A stretch of DNA of 37,130 bases from a virus. The notes beneath the pieces were generated by a model that made no database searches, had not been told where the DNA came from, and saw nothing but the letters and a program-made list of their open reading frames with translations. The translations under genes and the position numbers were made by a program. Shown one piece after another: positions 16,056 to 23,536 of the stretch. The stretch lies in IMG/VR virus record IMGVR_UViG_3300023219_000132, positions 1 to 37,130 of that record; one strand, 5' to 3'. Position 1 is the stretch's first letter, and the number at the start of each line of letters is the position of its first letter.

Positions 16056-16071
16056 CTCCAGATACGAAAAA
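16056..16071. repeat. 16-bp direct repeat, copy 2
   Basis: This is identical to 15677-15692. Here it joins the T-tract of the terminator at 16067-16093 to the GGAGG of the possible gene starting at 16050. Confidence 0.7.
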
Positions 16072-16093
16072 GCCCCGGCAGATACCGAGGCTT
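16067..16093 (-). terminator. Intrinsic terminator in late operon
   Basis: On the minus strand a 9-bp stem (AAGCCTCGG/CCGGGGCTT, one G-U) with a 6-nt loop is followed by five T. Confidence 0.7.
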
Positions 16094-16147
16094 GGAATGG
16101 GTGCGGAGGGCCGGTGCATACCCGGCTTGGTGGCCTGGATCGCTGGG

Positions 16148-16243
16148 TCACATACCCCAGACTCTCATCGCGTAGCCGATCAGGGAGCGCACGGCTTTGA
16201 TCGACGCCACTACCGACTTAGTCCAGCTGCCTGAGCGTGTCAT
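16148..16243 (-). CDS. Possible micro-ORF
   Basis: The open frame from ATG 16243 encodes 31 residues (MTRSGSWTKSVVASIKAVRS then LIGYAMRVWGM). It lies in an otherwise empty 180-bp gap between two terminators. It is basic with an amphipathic helix, but there is no convincing ribosome-binding site, so it may be chance. Confidence 0.2.
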   Translation of the reverse strand: MTRSGSWTKSVVASIKAVRSLIGYAMRVWGM

Positions 16244-16250
16244 CCGCACA

Positions 16251-16272
16251 AAAAAGCCCGCACAGGGCGGGC
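16251..16272 (-). terminator. Intrinsic terminator after PagL-like gene
   Basis: On the minus strand GCCCGC-CCTGT-GCGGGC is followed by six T, 20 nt beyond the pagL-like stop codon. Confidence 0.75.
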
Positions 16273-16291
16273 AAAGAGGGATCGTGCTTTT

Positions 16292-16801
16292 TTAAATCTG
16301 GTGGCTGTAGAACAGCGAGTACGACTCGATACCGTCGTTGGGCTGCTTAATGCCAGCGTTGGAGTAGTGAATCGCTCGGATGCCAACCTTCTGCGTCTCG
16401 CCGATCTTCAAGCCCGCACCGATGCGGTCTTCGAAGTTGAAGGCCGAACCAAAGTCCTGGTCACCTGCGGAGGTACCAGAGAAGACCGCCAGGCCGATGC
16501 CAGCCTCAACGAATGGCTTCACGTTACCGCTACCGAACTCGTAAACGAAAACTGGCGCAAAGGACAGCGAGTGAGCCCCACCTGAAGCATCGCCTGCTTC
16601 CCAGTAGGTGTAGCCAGCATCCCAATAACCGGTGAGACGGCCAGTACTGGATTCAAACCAGCTTTTGTCCCAGTTAAAGCCAATGCCGACGCGCGCTGTA
16701 AGACCACCTTGGCCTGTCGCGCCAAGCGCTCCGGATAGCTCAGCCGCTCCGGCGGACGCAGCGAAAAGGGAAAGCGCCACAACGGCGAGAACGTTTTTCA
16801 T
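16292..16801 (-). CDS. pagL: Lipid A 3-O-deacylase, PagL family (prophage-borne)
   Basis: This protein of 169 residues starts at ATG 16801 with a Sec signal peptide (MKNVLAVVALSLFAASAGAA). The mature part is an eight-stranded outer-membrane barrel pattern (alternating polar/aromatic strands, final SYSLFYSHQI ending on a hydrophobic residue). The PagL active-site segment is intact: IRAIHYSNAGIKQPNDGIE, with His and Ser in HYS and a following Glu. The enzyme removes the 3-position acyl chain from lipid A in the outer membrane. Lying between the antiterminator Q and late genes, and flanked by terminators on both sides, it is a strong candidate lysogenic-conversion gene. A longer frame to 16870 exists but would bury the signal peptide. 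Confidence 0.87.
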   Translation of the reverse strand: MKNVLAVVALSLFAASAGAAELSGALGATGQGGLTARVGIGFNWDKSWFESSTGRLTGYWDAGYTYWEAGDASGGAHSLSFAPVFVYEFGSGNVKPFVEAGIGLAVFSGTSAGDQDFGSAFNFEDRIGAGLKIGETQKVGIRAIHYSNAGIKQPNDGIESYSLFYSHQI

Positions 16802-16920
16802 ACTCACGGTCTTCCATATTATTGAGTAGCAACCTATCAGAATCATAGCGCTATCAAATCGTTCCCTCATACAAGAAAAATGCTTTTTCTGGAGGGCTAC
16901 CTGAATCGAAGCCCCTCAAA

Positions 16921-16949
16921 AACACAAAACCCCGACACGATGGCCGGGG
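16921..16949 (-). terminator. Intrinsic terminator after Q
   Basis: On the minus strand a CCCCG/CGGGG stem (16930-16949) is followed by a T-rich tract (TTTTGTGTT). It ends the early operon just after the Q-like gene and sits where lambda has its first late terminator. The loop is 10 nt, so the stem is modest. Confidence 0.55.
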
Positions 16950-17025
16950 TTTCCCTGTGTCGCGTTGCTTGCAAGCTGGACACGCTGCTATGAAAACAGG
17001 TGTTTATCCGGCATGAAAGAACTTT

Positions 17026-17400
17026 TTAAGCCGCCTCGCTGATTCCGTGCAGGTAGCCATCGATGAAGCCGACCCCACCCTTGACGATCTCCCTCGCTGA
17101 CCGTTCTGACATTCCCGCTGATTCGCCAAGTCGCACCATGGTCCACTTCGAACCGAAGTAGAGCCAGACGAAGTCACCCATTTGCTGGTTGCGCTTTGTC
17201 AGCTTGGCCACTGCTGAGTCAATCGCCAGCGCATCGTCGTCGGTGAGGCTGTACTTGCATCCGCCCGCCGCCTCTGCCGCCGTGATCGACGGCGATACGT
17301 AACGGGGCACACCCATCCCATCCATCCGCCAGCTGCCCCATTGCTCGAGCAGCCATTCGGTATCGCCCAGCGGCTTGTCCACGTAGGTTCTTTTCTTCAC
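17026..17400 (-). CDS. Q: Antitermination protein Q-like
   Basis: This protein of 124 residues starts at GTG 17400, overlapping the upstream stop (GTGA). The pattern LLEQWGSWRMDGMGVPRYVS, then a Cys (GGCKYSLTDDDALAIDSAVAKL), then YFGSKWTMVRLGESAGMSER and a final GFIDGYLHG, follows the phage-82/HK022-type Q family (WGxW, C..DDDA..ID, helix-turn-helix-like C-terminus). Q proteins load on RNA polymerase at the late promoter and let it pass terminators. It is the last gene of the rightward early operon and is followed by a late operon with many internal terminators, exactly where Q is expected. Confidence 0.8.
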   Translation of the reverse strand: MKKRTYVDKPLGDTEWLLEQWGSWRMDGMGVPRYVSPSITAAEAAGGCKYSLTDDDALAIDSAVAKLTKRNQQMGDFVWLYFGSKWTMVRLGESAGMSERSAREIVKGGVGFIDGYLHGISEAA

Positions 17401-17684
17401 GCTGCTTTCCTCGGATCTGGATCACTCAAACCAAACAGGTCGCGCAGCAACCGATCGGCAGGTTTGTTCTTGGCGTTGCCTTCGATCAGCCAGCGCTGGC
17501 CGAAGTCGTGGAAGCCGATCTGCGCACGATTGCCGTGCCAACTGGCGACCATGTCCAGCAGGTAGGCCAGTGCGGTTGGTCCGCCCACTTTCACCTCGGC
17601 CAGTTCTGCGCCGGCAATTTTCAGGAAGCGGCGCTCCAAGTCGCTCATGCTCTTGCTCGGCAGTGCCGCAGTTACGTTGCTCAT
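17397..17684 (-). CDS. Hypothetical phage protein before Q
   Basis: This protein of 95 residues starts at ATG 17684, overlapping the upstream stop by 4 nt, and its own stop overlaps the Q start. Sequence segments are LERRFLKIAGAELAEVKVGG, LDMVASWHGNRAQIGFHDFG and RLLRDLFGLSDPDPRK. It is mostly helical and soluble. Tight coupling on both sides shows it is a real gene of the early operon. I do not recognise the family. Confidence 0.7.
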   Translation of the reverse strand: MSNVTAALPSKSMSDLERRFLKIAGAELAEVKVGGPTALAYLLDMVASWHGNRAQIGFHDFGQRWLIEGNAKNKPADRLLRDLFGLSDPDPRKAA

Positions 17685-18193
17685 CGAGCGACTCCTTGGG
17701 CCACACGGGCCTCGGCAATTCGCACATAGCCCAAGAACTGGTCGGCGGGCAGCGACTCCTTGATCACATCGAGGATGACCCGGTCCATGTTCTGCTGGGC
17801 GTGCGCCTTGGCCTCCTTGCGCAACTGGCCGCATCGGTACAGCAGGCGGGTGCGGTCATGGTTGATGTGCTTGAGCGCAGCCTTTGCTCGGTTGTACCAG
17901 CTGCGGTCGTATGGACGCCCCTGAACAGCGCCCTCTTGCGCCTGGCTCAGCGCCAGCTCCAGCCGAATTGCGTCACTCACCAGCTGCTCGTGCAGGGCTT
18001 CGCAGGCCTCAAGGGTTTCCGGCAGCTCGCGGGGCCCCACAAGCCGTGGATGCGCTTCTGCGAGTTTCGGGGCATTGCCAGTGGCAACAGGCTGGTCGGC
18101 GCCGGCTCGCTTGGTCACAGTCACCGAGACAACCGGGTTTGCAGGATTGCGGGCTGGCGGCTTGTGGCCTGGCCACAGATCAGAAAGTTTCAT
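17681..18193 (-). CDS. Hypothetical phage protein after helicase
   Basis: This protein of 170 residues has a disordered, Pro/Ala-rich first third (KPPARNPANPVVSVTVTKRA). A helical remainder contains YDRSWYNRAKAALKHINHDR and RLLYRCGQLRKEAKAHAQQN. The start overlaps the helicase stop by 14 nt. Genes of this kind follow DnaB-like helicases in several Pseudomonas phages, but no activity is known to me. A replication-accessory role is a guess from position. Confidence 0.7.
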   Translation of the reverse strand: MKLSDLWPGHKPPARNPANPVVSVTVTKRAGADQPVATGNAPKLAEAHPRLVGPRELPETLEACEALHEQLVSDAIRLELALSQAQEGAVQGRPYDRSWYNRAKAALKHINHDRTRLLYRCGQLRKEAKAHAQQNMDRVILDVIKESLPADQFLGYVRIAEARVAQGVAR

Positions 18194-19592
18194 GGTGCTT
18201 GCTCCCCTTACGGTGTTTGGAGAAATTCACGACGCGGCCCATCTCGACCTCGTCGTCAGGCGGGAGGCGGTTGCCGGCGAAGTTGACGAAGCGGGCGTAC
18301 TGCCCTTGGCGCTGGACTAGGCACGAGCCCTGCGGGGCCTGGCGCCCCTTGTCGAGGATCAGCTCGGTGACACCCTGCTCACCCGCTTCCGACTCTGGGT
18401 CGTGGTGGACCAGGATCACGGCGTCGGCGTCCTGTTCGATCTGGCCGGAGTCGCGCAGGTCGCTGGCTTGTGGCTTCTTGCCGGGGCGGCTCGCCGGGTT
18501 TCGGTTGAGCTGCGCCAGCACCAGCACCGGAACGCTCAGTTCCTTGGCCAAGTTCTTCAGGGCAATGGATATCTTGGCCACAGCGTCGGTACGGCTCTGG
18601 TTCTTGCCTTCGGTGCCCACCAGGCCCAGGTAGTCGATCATCAGGATGTCGAGGCCCTGCTCGCGTTGAAGCCGCCTGGCATCTGACCGGATAGCGCTCA
18701 TGGTCAAGCCGGGCGTGTCGTTCAGGTACAGCTGAGCAGACTCGATCTTGCTGCCGGCCGTCCCAATGCGCTGCCATTCGTCCTCATCCAGGCTCTTGAC
18801 CTCCTCCATCCGGCGCAGGTCAATACCGCCCTGAGAGGCGATGGTGCGGACGGTCAACTCCTTCTCGTCCATCTCCAAGCTGAAGATCAGGCCCACACCA
18901 GCACCACGGATTGCGATGTGGTTGACGATCTGAAGGCCCAGCATGGTCTTGCCGCTGCCAGGGCGACCGGCGATCACCACCATGCTCTTGGGGCGAAGGA
19001 AGCCGATCAGCTTGTCCAGGTCGACCAGGCCGGTCGAGAGCTTCGGTGGAGCGCGGTCATCCAGCACTTCCTGCATACCGTCGAATACCTTGGGCAGCAC
19101 CTCGGCCATTCGCTTGTACCCGGCCTTGCCAGAACTCTGTAGATCGCGCAGGTCGGCCATGGACTGCTGGGCTTGCGCGATGATCTCGTCTGGCACCAAG
19201 CCGCTTGCCACCGACGCCTCTGCCGAATGGCCAATGCCGATCACCTGACGGATCACCGCCCACTGCTTGACCTGCTTTGCATAGGTCATGACGTTGGCCA
19301 CCGAGGGCACGTCGCGACTCAGCTCTGCCGCATAGGCCAGCGTGCTCTTGCCGCTCGGGAGAACACGCTGCACGTCACCCACCGTTACCGCATCCACCGG
19401 TATGCCGCGCTCACGGCAGTCCCGGATCACGTCGAACAGCGCCGCATGGTCGTCGTACAGGAAGTCGCCACTGGCCATCTGGCCAACGATGTCGTCCGCC
19501 AGGGCGTGGTTGCCATCCAGCGAGGCGATCATGATGGCGCCCAGGACGCCCTGCTCGGCCTCGGGGTAACCCATCACCAGTTCGCGACTCAT
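18180..19592 (-). CDS. dnaB: Replicative DNA helicase, DnaB-like
   Basis: This protein of 470 residues has a DnaB N-terminal domain (about 1-110, PEAEQGVLGAIM..., FYDDHAALFDVIRD-like) and a RecA-type helicase domain. The helicase domain has Walker A GRPGSGKTMLGLQIVNH (about 208-224), Walker B LDILMIDYLGLV (about 315), and the DnaB-typical VLVLAQLNRNPASRPGKKPQ and DLRDSGQIEQDADAVI segments. It unwinds phage DNA at the fork. The loader gene directly upstream overlaps its start by 4 nt. Confidence 0.95.
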   Translation of the reverse strand: MSRELVMGYPEAEQGVLGAIMIASLDGNHALADDIVGQMASGDFLYDDHAALFDVIRDCRERGIPVDAVTVGDVQRVLPSGKSTLAYAAELSRDVPSVANVMTYAKQVKQWAVIRQVIGIGHSAEASVASGLVPDEIIAQAQQSMADLRDLQSSGKAGYKRMAEVLPKVFDGMQEVLDDRAPPKLSTGLVDLDKLIGFLRPKSMVVIAGRPGSGKTMLGLQIVNHIAIRGAGVGLIFSLEMDEKELTVRTIASQGGIDLRRMEEVKSLDEDEWQRIGTAGSKIESAQLYLNDTPGLTMSAIRSDARRLQREQGLDILMIDYLGLVGTEGKNQSRTDAVAKISIALKNLAKELSVPVLVLAQLNRNPASRPGKKPQASDLRDSGQIEQDADAVILVHHDPESEAGEQGVTELILDKGRQAPQGSCLVQRQGQYARFVNFAGNRLPPDDEVEMGRVVNFSKHRKGSKHHETF

Positions 19593-20362
19593 GCTTCACC
19601 CCGCGCAGACGACCAGGTGAACAGAACTGCAGGCCCGCCAGCATCAGTCAGTCGGTCGACAGCACGGTCTCCCAGGCACTTGCGCAGGCCGGCTAGGCCC
19701 AGGTTGGAGATCACGATGGTCGGCATCAGCTGCCGGTACCGGGAATCTATCACCTCGAACAGCACCTGCCGCTCGAAGTCGCTGCCATGCTGAACACCAA
19801 CCTCATCGATCACCAGCAGGTCCGGCGCCAGCAGGCAGGCATACACATCGCGCTCGGTCTGCTCGGACTTCTTGTCAAAGGTCATCTTGATGTCGCGGAT
19901 GATCTCGATCGCCATGGTGTAGCGCGCTGACGCTCCATAGCTGCGGATCACCTGCTGGGCAATGGCACAGCCCAGGTGCGACTTTCCTGTGCCTACGTCG
20001 CCCAACAGCATCATCGAGCGGCCCAGTTCCCAGTTTCGCTCGAACCCATGCACGTAGTCGCGGCACTCAGTCAGCGCCACGGCCTGCCCTTCGGTTTCGG
20101 CGCGGTAGGTGTCCAGGGTGGCACCGCGGAAGCGCAGCGGGATATCAGACGCCATCAGGCTGACGTTCATCGCCCAGTCACGTCGCAAAGCTTGCGCCGG
20201 CTTGCGGACAGCTTCGTTGGCAGAGTGCAGTGCGTCGAATTGGCAGCGAGTGCAGCCCTGCCAGAAGTGTTCGCCCGAGAACGACTCAATCAGTTCGTCA
20301 GTGAAGTCGCCGTGCACGCGGCACTGGCCAGGTTTGAATTCCAGAGTCTTTGGCGTGGTCAT
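19589..20362 (-). CDS. Helicase loader, DnaC-like AAA+ ATPase
   Basis: This protein of 257 residues has an N-terminal region with a Cys/His cluster (CRVHGDFTDE, then FWQGCTRCQFDA), probably a zinc site. The AAA+ domain has Walker A LGDVGTGKSHLGCAIAQQV (about 121-139), Walker B DLLVIDEVGVQ (about 180), and sensor region TIVISNLGLAGLRKCLGDRA. A PLRFRGATLDTYRA motif precedes the AAA+ core, as in DnaC/phage P-type loaders. It places the DnaB-like helicase at the origin. Confidence 0.92.
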   Translation of the reverse strand: MTTPKTLEFKPGQCRVHGDFTDELIESFSGEHFWQGCTRCQFDALHSANEAVRKPAQALRRDWAMNVSLMASDIPLRFRGATLDTYRAETEGQAVALTECRDYVHGFERNWELGRSMMLLGDVGTGKSHLGCAIAQQVIRSYGASARYTMAIEIIRDIKMTFDKKSEQTERDVYACLLAPDLLVIDEVGVQHGSDFERQVLFEVIDSRYRQLMPTIVISNLGLAGLRKCLGDRAVDRLTDAGGPAVLFTWSSARGEA

Positions 20363-21153
20363 GATCTTGCTACCCGGTAAGTACCGTTGGGCTGGCGTAC
20401 CAGGCCTTCGGTGTGGTCAATCTTGTCGAGGTCGGTGTGGTGCGATTGGCCCTGCGCAGGGCTGGCGCGCGGATTGACACTGACCCTTTGGTTGCGCACC
20501 CAGTTACGCCAGGTCGCATCCCAGTTGAGCTTGGTGGCGTCCTTACCGGTCTTGGAGATCCAGAAGTCTTTGAACGAGTCAGCCATGGCCTTGATCATTC
20601 GGTCATCAAGCTCCGGCCTTTCCGCTTTCGCCCATGCAGCCAGTTCTGGAGATAGAACCCAGTCATCAGGCAGGCGAGTACCGCGCTTTCGGCCATCCTG
20701 CTTTGGCTCAACCTGGCCAGGCGGCGCGCCAGCGGCGCACTGCTCTTGATCTTCTGGTTCTTGGTTAATGGTTAGTGGTTCTTGGTTAAGGTTATGTTTG
20801 GGTTCGTCTTGGGAACCGCTTGGGTTTTCAACGGGTTTCTTTGGCCTCCCGCCACGGCTCCCGTTCTCACGATTTGCAGTCGCTTTCGCGTGGTACTTCG
20901 CGATCTCTTCGTCACACCGATGATGGTGATACCCGTCAGATTCCAACGTGAAAAACTCCCCCAAAATCACCCCGACCGATTCTTCGTGGCCCGCTAATCG
21001 CAACCGACGAATAACCGACTTGGTTTCTTGTGGGATCGGCTTTTCGCTCTCGTAGTAGTGGTCGAGAAGGCGCCGGTAGACGCCCTCCTCTTCCACGGAG
21101 AGGTGCGCGGTATCCCGCGTCCAATCCTTGATGTTGAACTTGTAGTAATGCAT
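20359..21153 (-). CDS. Replication initiation protein, DUF1376 (O-like)
   Basis: This protein of 264 residues begins with the DUF1376 signature (MHYYKFNIKDWTRDTAHLSV, then EEGVYRRLLDHYYESEKPIP). A basic linker (ANRENGSRGGRPKK) and a low-complexity acidic/Gln stretch (HNLNQEPLTINQEPEDQEQ) follow. The C-terminal helical domain is often seen in these proteins (DSFKDFWISKTGKDATKLNW). It precedes the loader and helicase, in the position of lambda O. The low-complexity part is encoded by short DNA repeats that may be the origin. Confidence 0.82.
   Translation of the reverse strand: MHYYKFNIKDWTRDTAHLSVEEEGVYRRLLDHYYESEKPIPQETKSVIRRLRLAGHEESVGVILGEFFTLESDGYHHHRCDEEIAKYHAKATANRENGSRGGRPKKPVENPSGSQDEPKHNLNQEPLTINQEPEDQEQCAAGAPPGQVEPKQDGRKRGTRLPDDWVLSPELAAWAKAERPELDDRMIKAMADSFKDFWISKTGKDATKLNWDATWRNWVRNQRVSVNPRASPAQGQSHHTDLDKIDHTEGLVRQPNGTYRVARS
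20755..20789. repeat. Direct repeats inside the DUF1376 gene, candidate origin iterons
   Basis: TGGTTCTTGGTTAA occurs at 20755-20768 and again at 20776-20789 (21-bp period). A partial unit TGGTTA lies between them and AGGTTA follows. The block is AT-richer than its surroundings. Lambda-type phages carry origin iterons inside the O gene, so this is a candidate origin. The repeats could instead reflect only low-complexity coding. Confidence 0.4.
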
Positions 21154-21156
21154 GGC

Positions 21157-21387
21157 TCAGAGGTCCAACTCAGTACAGACACGACGGACAAACTGGTCGT
21201 AGCTCTCGGCCATCTGGAATCCCTGAAGCTCCAGCGCCTCGCGATACGCCTTCGCGCTGCCGTACAGCACCCAGCGCTCGCGCTCTGGTAGATTTCGGAA
21301 TGCGGCATAGCTTGGCCAAGGGCCGCTGATGATCGCTGCGCCCACGCTTTGTGGGAGCGCCTGGGCGGGGTTCGGGGTCGTGGTCAT
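21157..21387 (-). CDS. Hypothetical phage protein
   Basis: This protein of 76 residues starts MTTTPNPAQALPQSVGAAII. The middle PSYAAFRNLPERERWVLYGS and the final YDQFVRRVCTELDL give a compact helical protein. It overlaps the upstream stop by 4 nt and precedes the DUF1376 gene by 3 nt. The family is seen in Pseudomonas prophages next to replication genes. The function is unknown. Confidence 0.68.
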   Translation of the reverse strand: MTTTPNPAQALPQSVGAAIISGPWPSYAAFRNLPERERWVLYGSAKAYREALELQGFQMAESYDQFVRRVCTELDL

Positions 21388-21758
21388 TGCAGGGTCTCCC
21401 CGCTCAGCGTGGCGCGCTTCACAACTGCCGGGGCCGGACGCTTCAGTTGGTCGCCGGTGTTGTCCATCAGGTTTCGCACAGCCGTGTCGAGACGCCGCTT
21501 GACGTTGTACCGATGCTGCTTGGCCTGGCTCATACGCTCATAGCTTTGGGCGGTCGCGCGGATGACGCCGTCGTAGGCAGGATCGGAATAGTCGATGCCG
21601 TGACGGTTCGGGTACGGCTCGCCATGAACCCGGAAGTAGCGAAACACCTCGCCCTTGTAGTCTTCTCGCAGGCAGGTGACCGCGTAATGGGCGTGGCGGT
21701 GCTCAACAGCCAGCTCGGCAATGCGCTCGATTAGTTGCTGCTTAGTTGGTTTCTTCAT
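21384..21758 (-). CDS. Hypothetical phage protein
   Basis: This protein of 124 residues starts at ATG 21758 (MKKPTKQQLIERIAELAVEH), overlapping the Rha-like gene's stop by 4 nt. It is basic and helical throughout, with YKGEVFRYFRVHGEPYPNRH in the middle. The start was chosen for the coupling overlap and GAGG upstream. The longer frame to 21839 lies wholly within the preceding gene. The family is unrecognised. Confidence 0.68.
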   Translation of the reverse strand: MKKPTKQQLIERIAELAVEHRHAHYAVTCLREDYKGEVFRYFRVHGEPYPNRHGIDYSDPAYDGVIRATAQSYERMSQAKQHRYNVKRRLDTAVRNLMDNTGDQLKRPAPAVVKRATLSGETLQ

Positions 21759-22501
21759 GGCTGCTGCCTCGGATGAATCTTGAACCGTCCCTGGGGGATT
21801 TCGGGGTGGGTAGCGCGCTCCGCGGTCTCGTAGGCGCACTCGGTCACGAACCGGTCGAACCTCTGGGTGACGGCTGGCCTGGGCCAGATAGCGAAGGGCT
21901 GCCCGCCTTCATCAGCGTGGCGACTGCGGACAAAGGCGTACGGCAGCGGAGCACAGGAAACCTCCCGCATCACAGCATTCACCACCCAGGCCGGCAGGCC
22001 GTGACGGCGATTGATGCGGTCGCGGATCGTGGTGATGGTCTCGAAGCCACTGGGCACCGAATCGAGGTAGCGGATTTGCTCAAGCCTGGCGGTGCGATCC
22101 TCGACACGCTCCAGCGCCAGCTGCTGCTCGGCCTGCTGGCGCTCGATTGCCACAAGCTGGTTCGCGCTAGCTGCGATCAACTCGGCCTGGGTCATAGGTC
22201 GGCGGGCCTGGCCTTCCAGTTCGTTCAGTCGAGCCAGGACGCGCCGACGCACCCCCTTCGACTCACGCATAGCAACCAACTTGCATTGGTCGGCGGTGAG
22301 GCGAAGTTCTTCGGACTGGGTATTGTTCAAATTTTGCACTACAAAAGTTTTGTAGTGCTCGCCTTCAAGCTCATCCTTACAGCGCTCGACAAAAACGTTT
22401 CGCCTTACAGTGGGCTCACCGAACTCGGCTCGAGCGTCATTGACCAGCGCCAGCAGTTCGATGGTGTCCATGGCGTCGGAGGCGGTGGTGACCAGGTTCA
22501 T
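21755..22501 (-). CDS. Rha-like phage regulatory / antirepressor protein
   Basis: This protein of 248 residues starts at ATG 22501, preceded by GGGAGG. The N-terminal region (MDTIELLALVNDARAEFGEP, then HYKTFVVQNLNNTQSEELRL and LTADQCKLVAMRESKGVRRR) follows the Rha-type DNA-binding pattern. A coiled coil with ARLNELEGQARRPMTQAELI continues into a Gln-rich helix (about 120-155). The C-terminal part (about 160-248) is unique. Rha proteins interfere with lysogenic regulation in other phages. That role here is inference from family resemblance and operon position. Confidence 0.6.
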   Translation of the reverse strand: MNLVTTASDAMDTIELLALVNDARAEFGEPTVRRNVFVERCKDELEGEHYKTFVVQNLNNTQSEELRLTADQCKLVAMRESKGVRRRVLARLNELEGQARRPMTQAELIAASANQLVAIERQQAEQQLALERVEDRTARLEQIRYLDSVPSGFETITTIRDRINRRHGLPAWVVNAVMREVSCAPLPYAFVRSRHADEGGQPFAIWPRPAVTQRFDRFVTECAYETAERATHPEIPQGRFKIHPRQQP

Positions 22502-22788
22502 GCCGCACCTCCCGCGCCACGTTTTGCAGGGGCAGGTTTTTGTGGCGCGGAGCATGCCGAATCGATGCGCTCCTCCAGGGTCTCCCGCTGGCCATCCAAG
22601 GCGTTGTGCCAGTCATCGGCGTTGTAAATTGCCAGGTTCGCCATGTTGGCGCCGTGCTTATCACCTGCGGTTTTGAGGCGATCCTCAAGCAAATGTAAAA
22701 CGCTGCGCAGCCAGTCGATCTGGCACACGGCGCACTGAACCTGGAAGGTAGCGTCCTGGGCGATGGTTTCAAGTTCGTCCATGCTCAT
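22498..22788 (-). CDS. Hypothetical phage protein
   Basis: This protein of 96 residues starts at ATG 22788 (MSMDELETIAQDATFQVQCA), overlapping the upstream stop. The segment VQCAVCQIDWLRSVLHLLED contains one CxxC but no second pair, so a zinc site is uncertain. The rest is helical with a basic Ala-rich tail. Coupled on both sides within the early operon. Similar proteins occur in Pseudomonas prophages. The function is unknown. Confidence 0.65.
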   Translation of the reverse strand: MSMDELETIAQDATFQVQCAVCQIDWLRSVLHLLEDRLKTAGDKHGANMANLAIYNADDWHNALDGQRETLEERIDSACSAPQKPAPAKRGAGGAA

Positions 22789-23054
22789 GCGGCACCTCTC
22801 TGCTCCGGAGCGACACCGGCATGGGCGGCATAACAAAGCGCGAGCGCTGCGTCGGCGGCGAAGTAAATCAAGGTGGCTTGGTTGGAAACGGTCGGTTCAG
22901 TCATTAGGTCGCGCAGACCAGCAAGAACCGCTTCCAGGCGATCAGTGGCAGCATCCAAGGACTCGTGAAGTGGAACGCCCGCCACCGCCTCAAAGACCTC
23001 GCTGGCGCCACTGGAAGCGAAAGGATGTGCAATCGTTGTGGGCTGATTAGTCAT
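22785..23054 (-). CDS. DUF3077-family protein
   Basis: This protein of 89 residues contains AGVPLHESLDAATDRLEAVL followed by an Ala-rich helix (LIYFAADAALALCYAAHAGV). This is the usual DUF3077 layout (GVP..ALe.A..LL...). Such small proteins are frequent in Pseudomonas genomes and phages, and none has a defined activity. It is a neighbour of a second, similar protein just upstream. Confidence 0.7.
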   Translation of the reverse strand: MTNQPTTIAHPFASSGASEVFEAVAGVPLHESLDAATDRLEAVLAGLRDLMTEPTVSNQATLIYFAADAALALCYAAHAGVAPEQRGAA

Positions 23055-23382
23055 TGCTCACCCCGCCGGCAGCTGCGTGGGCAACGCTCTTCTCTACCGA
23101 CCAGATCAGCGCGTGGACTGTCTCGCCCAGAAACGCGAGAGTCGCCGCGCCATCGCAATACGCCGACTCGCCCAAGTTCAGGCTGTCGTGCAGGTGGTGG
23201 CAAAGCTGGCTCAAACCCGAGGAAAGCGTGCGAGCTGCCCGCAGTGCGTCTTCGGCGTTCGTACCAGGCGCAACGGCGAGCAGTTGAATGCCCCGATTAT
23301 CAATCGGTGTATCGAGGAAGCCCGTCTCGGCGGTAAGGATGGGTTGCGCCGGTGATGGCGCGGTGGTATTTTTTGGGTGCAT
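23047..23382 (-). CDS. DUF3077-like protein, second copy
   Basis: This protein of 111 residues starts at ATG 23382, with GGAGG 8 nt upstream; an in-frame GTG at 23397 is less likely. An N-terminal disordered part is followed by VAPGTNAEDALRAARTLSSG and LCHHLHDSLNLGESAYCDGA, then a final helix with TLAFLGETVHALIWSVEKSV. The layout parallels its downstream neighbour, suggesting an old tandem duplication. It is the first gene after a 150-bp gap in the early operon. Confidence 0.68.
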   Translation of the reverse strand: MHPKNTTAPSPAQPILTAETGFLDTPIDNRGIQLLAVAPGTNAEDALRAARTLSSGLSQLCHHLHDSLNLGESAYCDGAATLAFLGETVHALIWSVEKSVAHAAAGGVSND

Positions 23383-23441
23383 GAAGTCGTCCTCCACAGA
23401 CGAAGATTCAAAAGGTCCCTGCCAGGGGACTGGTTAAGAAG

Positions 23442-23475
23442 CCCGGCCAACGAAGCCGGGTTTTCTGCTTTTTGG
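23442..23475. terminator. Hairpin with T-tract, probably + strand terminator
   Basis: CCCGGC-N7-GCCGGG (23442-23460) is followed on the + strand by TTTTCTGCTTTTT. The T-rich side is on the + strand although neighbouring genes read minus. On the minus strand only CTTCTT follows. It may block antisense transcripts or end an unseen small RNA. Confidence 0.45.
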
Positions 23476-23536
23476 GCTAGGCCAAATGCAGAAATTGGTG
23501 GGGCCGCGCGGTTAAGGCGGCTTTGCGGTGTCTGTG

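Noticed and set aside
16802-16920. Independent promoter for the PagL-like gene
   Set aside because: The region is AT-rich with a TAATAT box and an ATAGCGCTAT palindrome, but no -35 at a proper spacing was seen.
16870-17025. Late promoter pR' between Q and the PagL-like gene
   Set aside because: The location is expected from lambda, but I could not find a convincing -35/-10 pair, so none is annotated.
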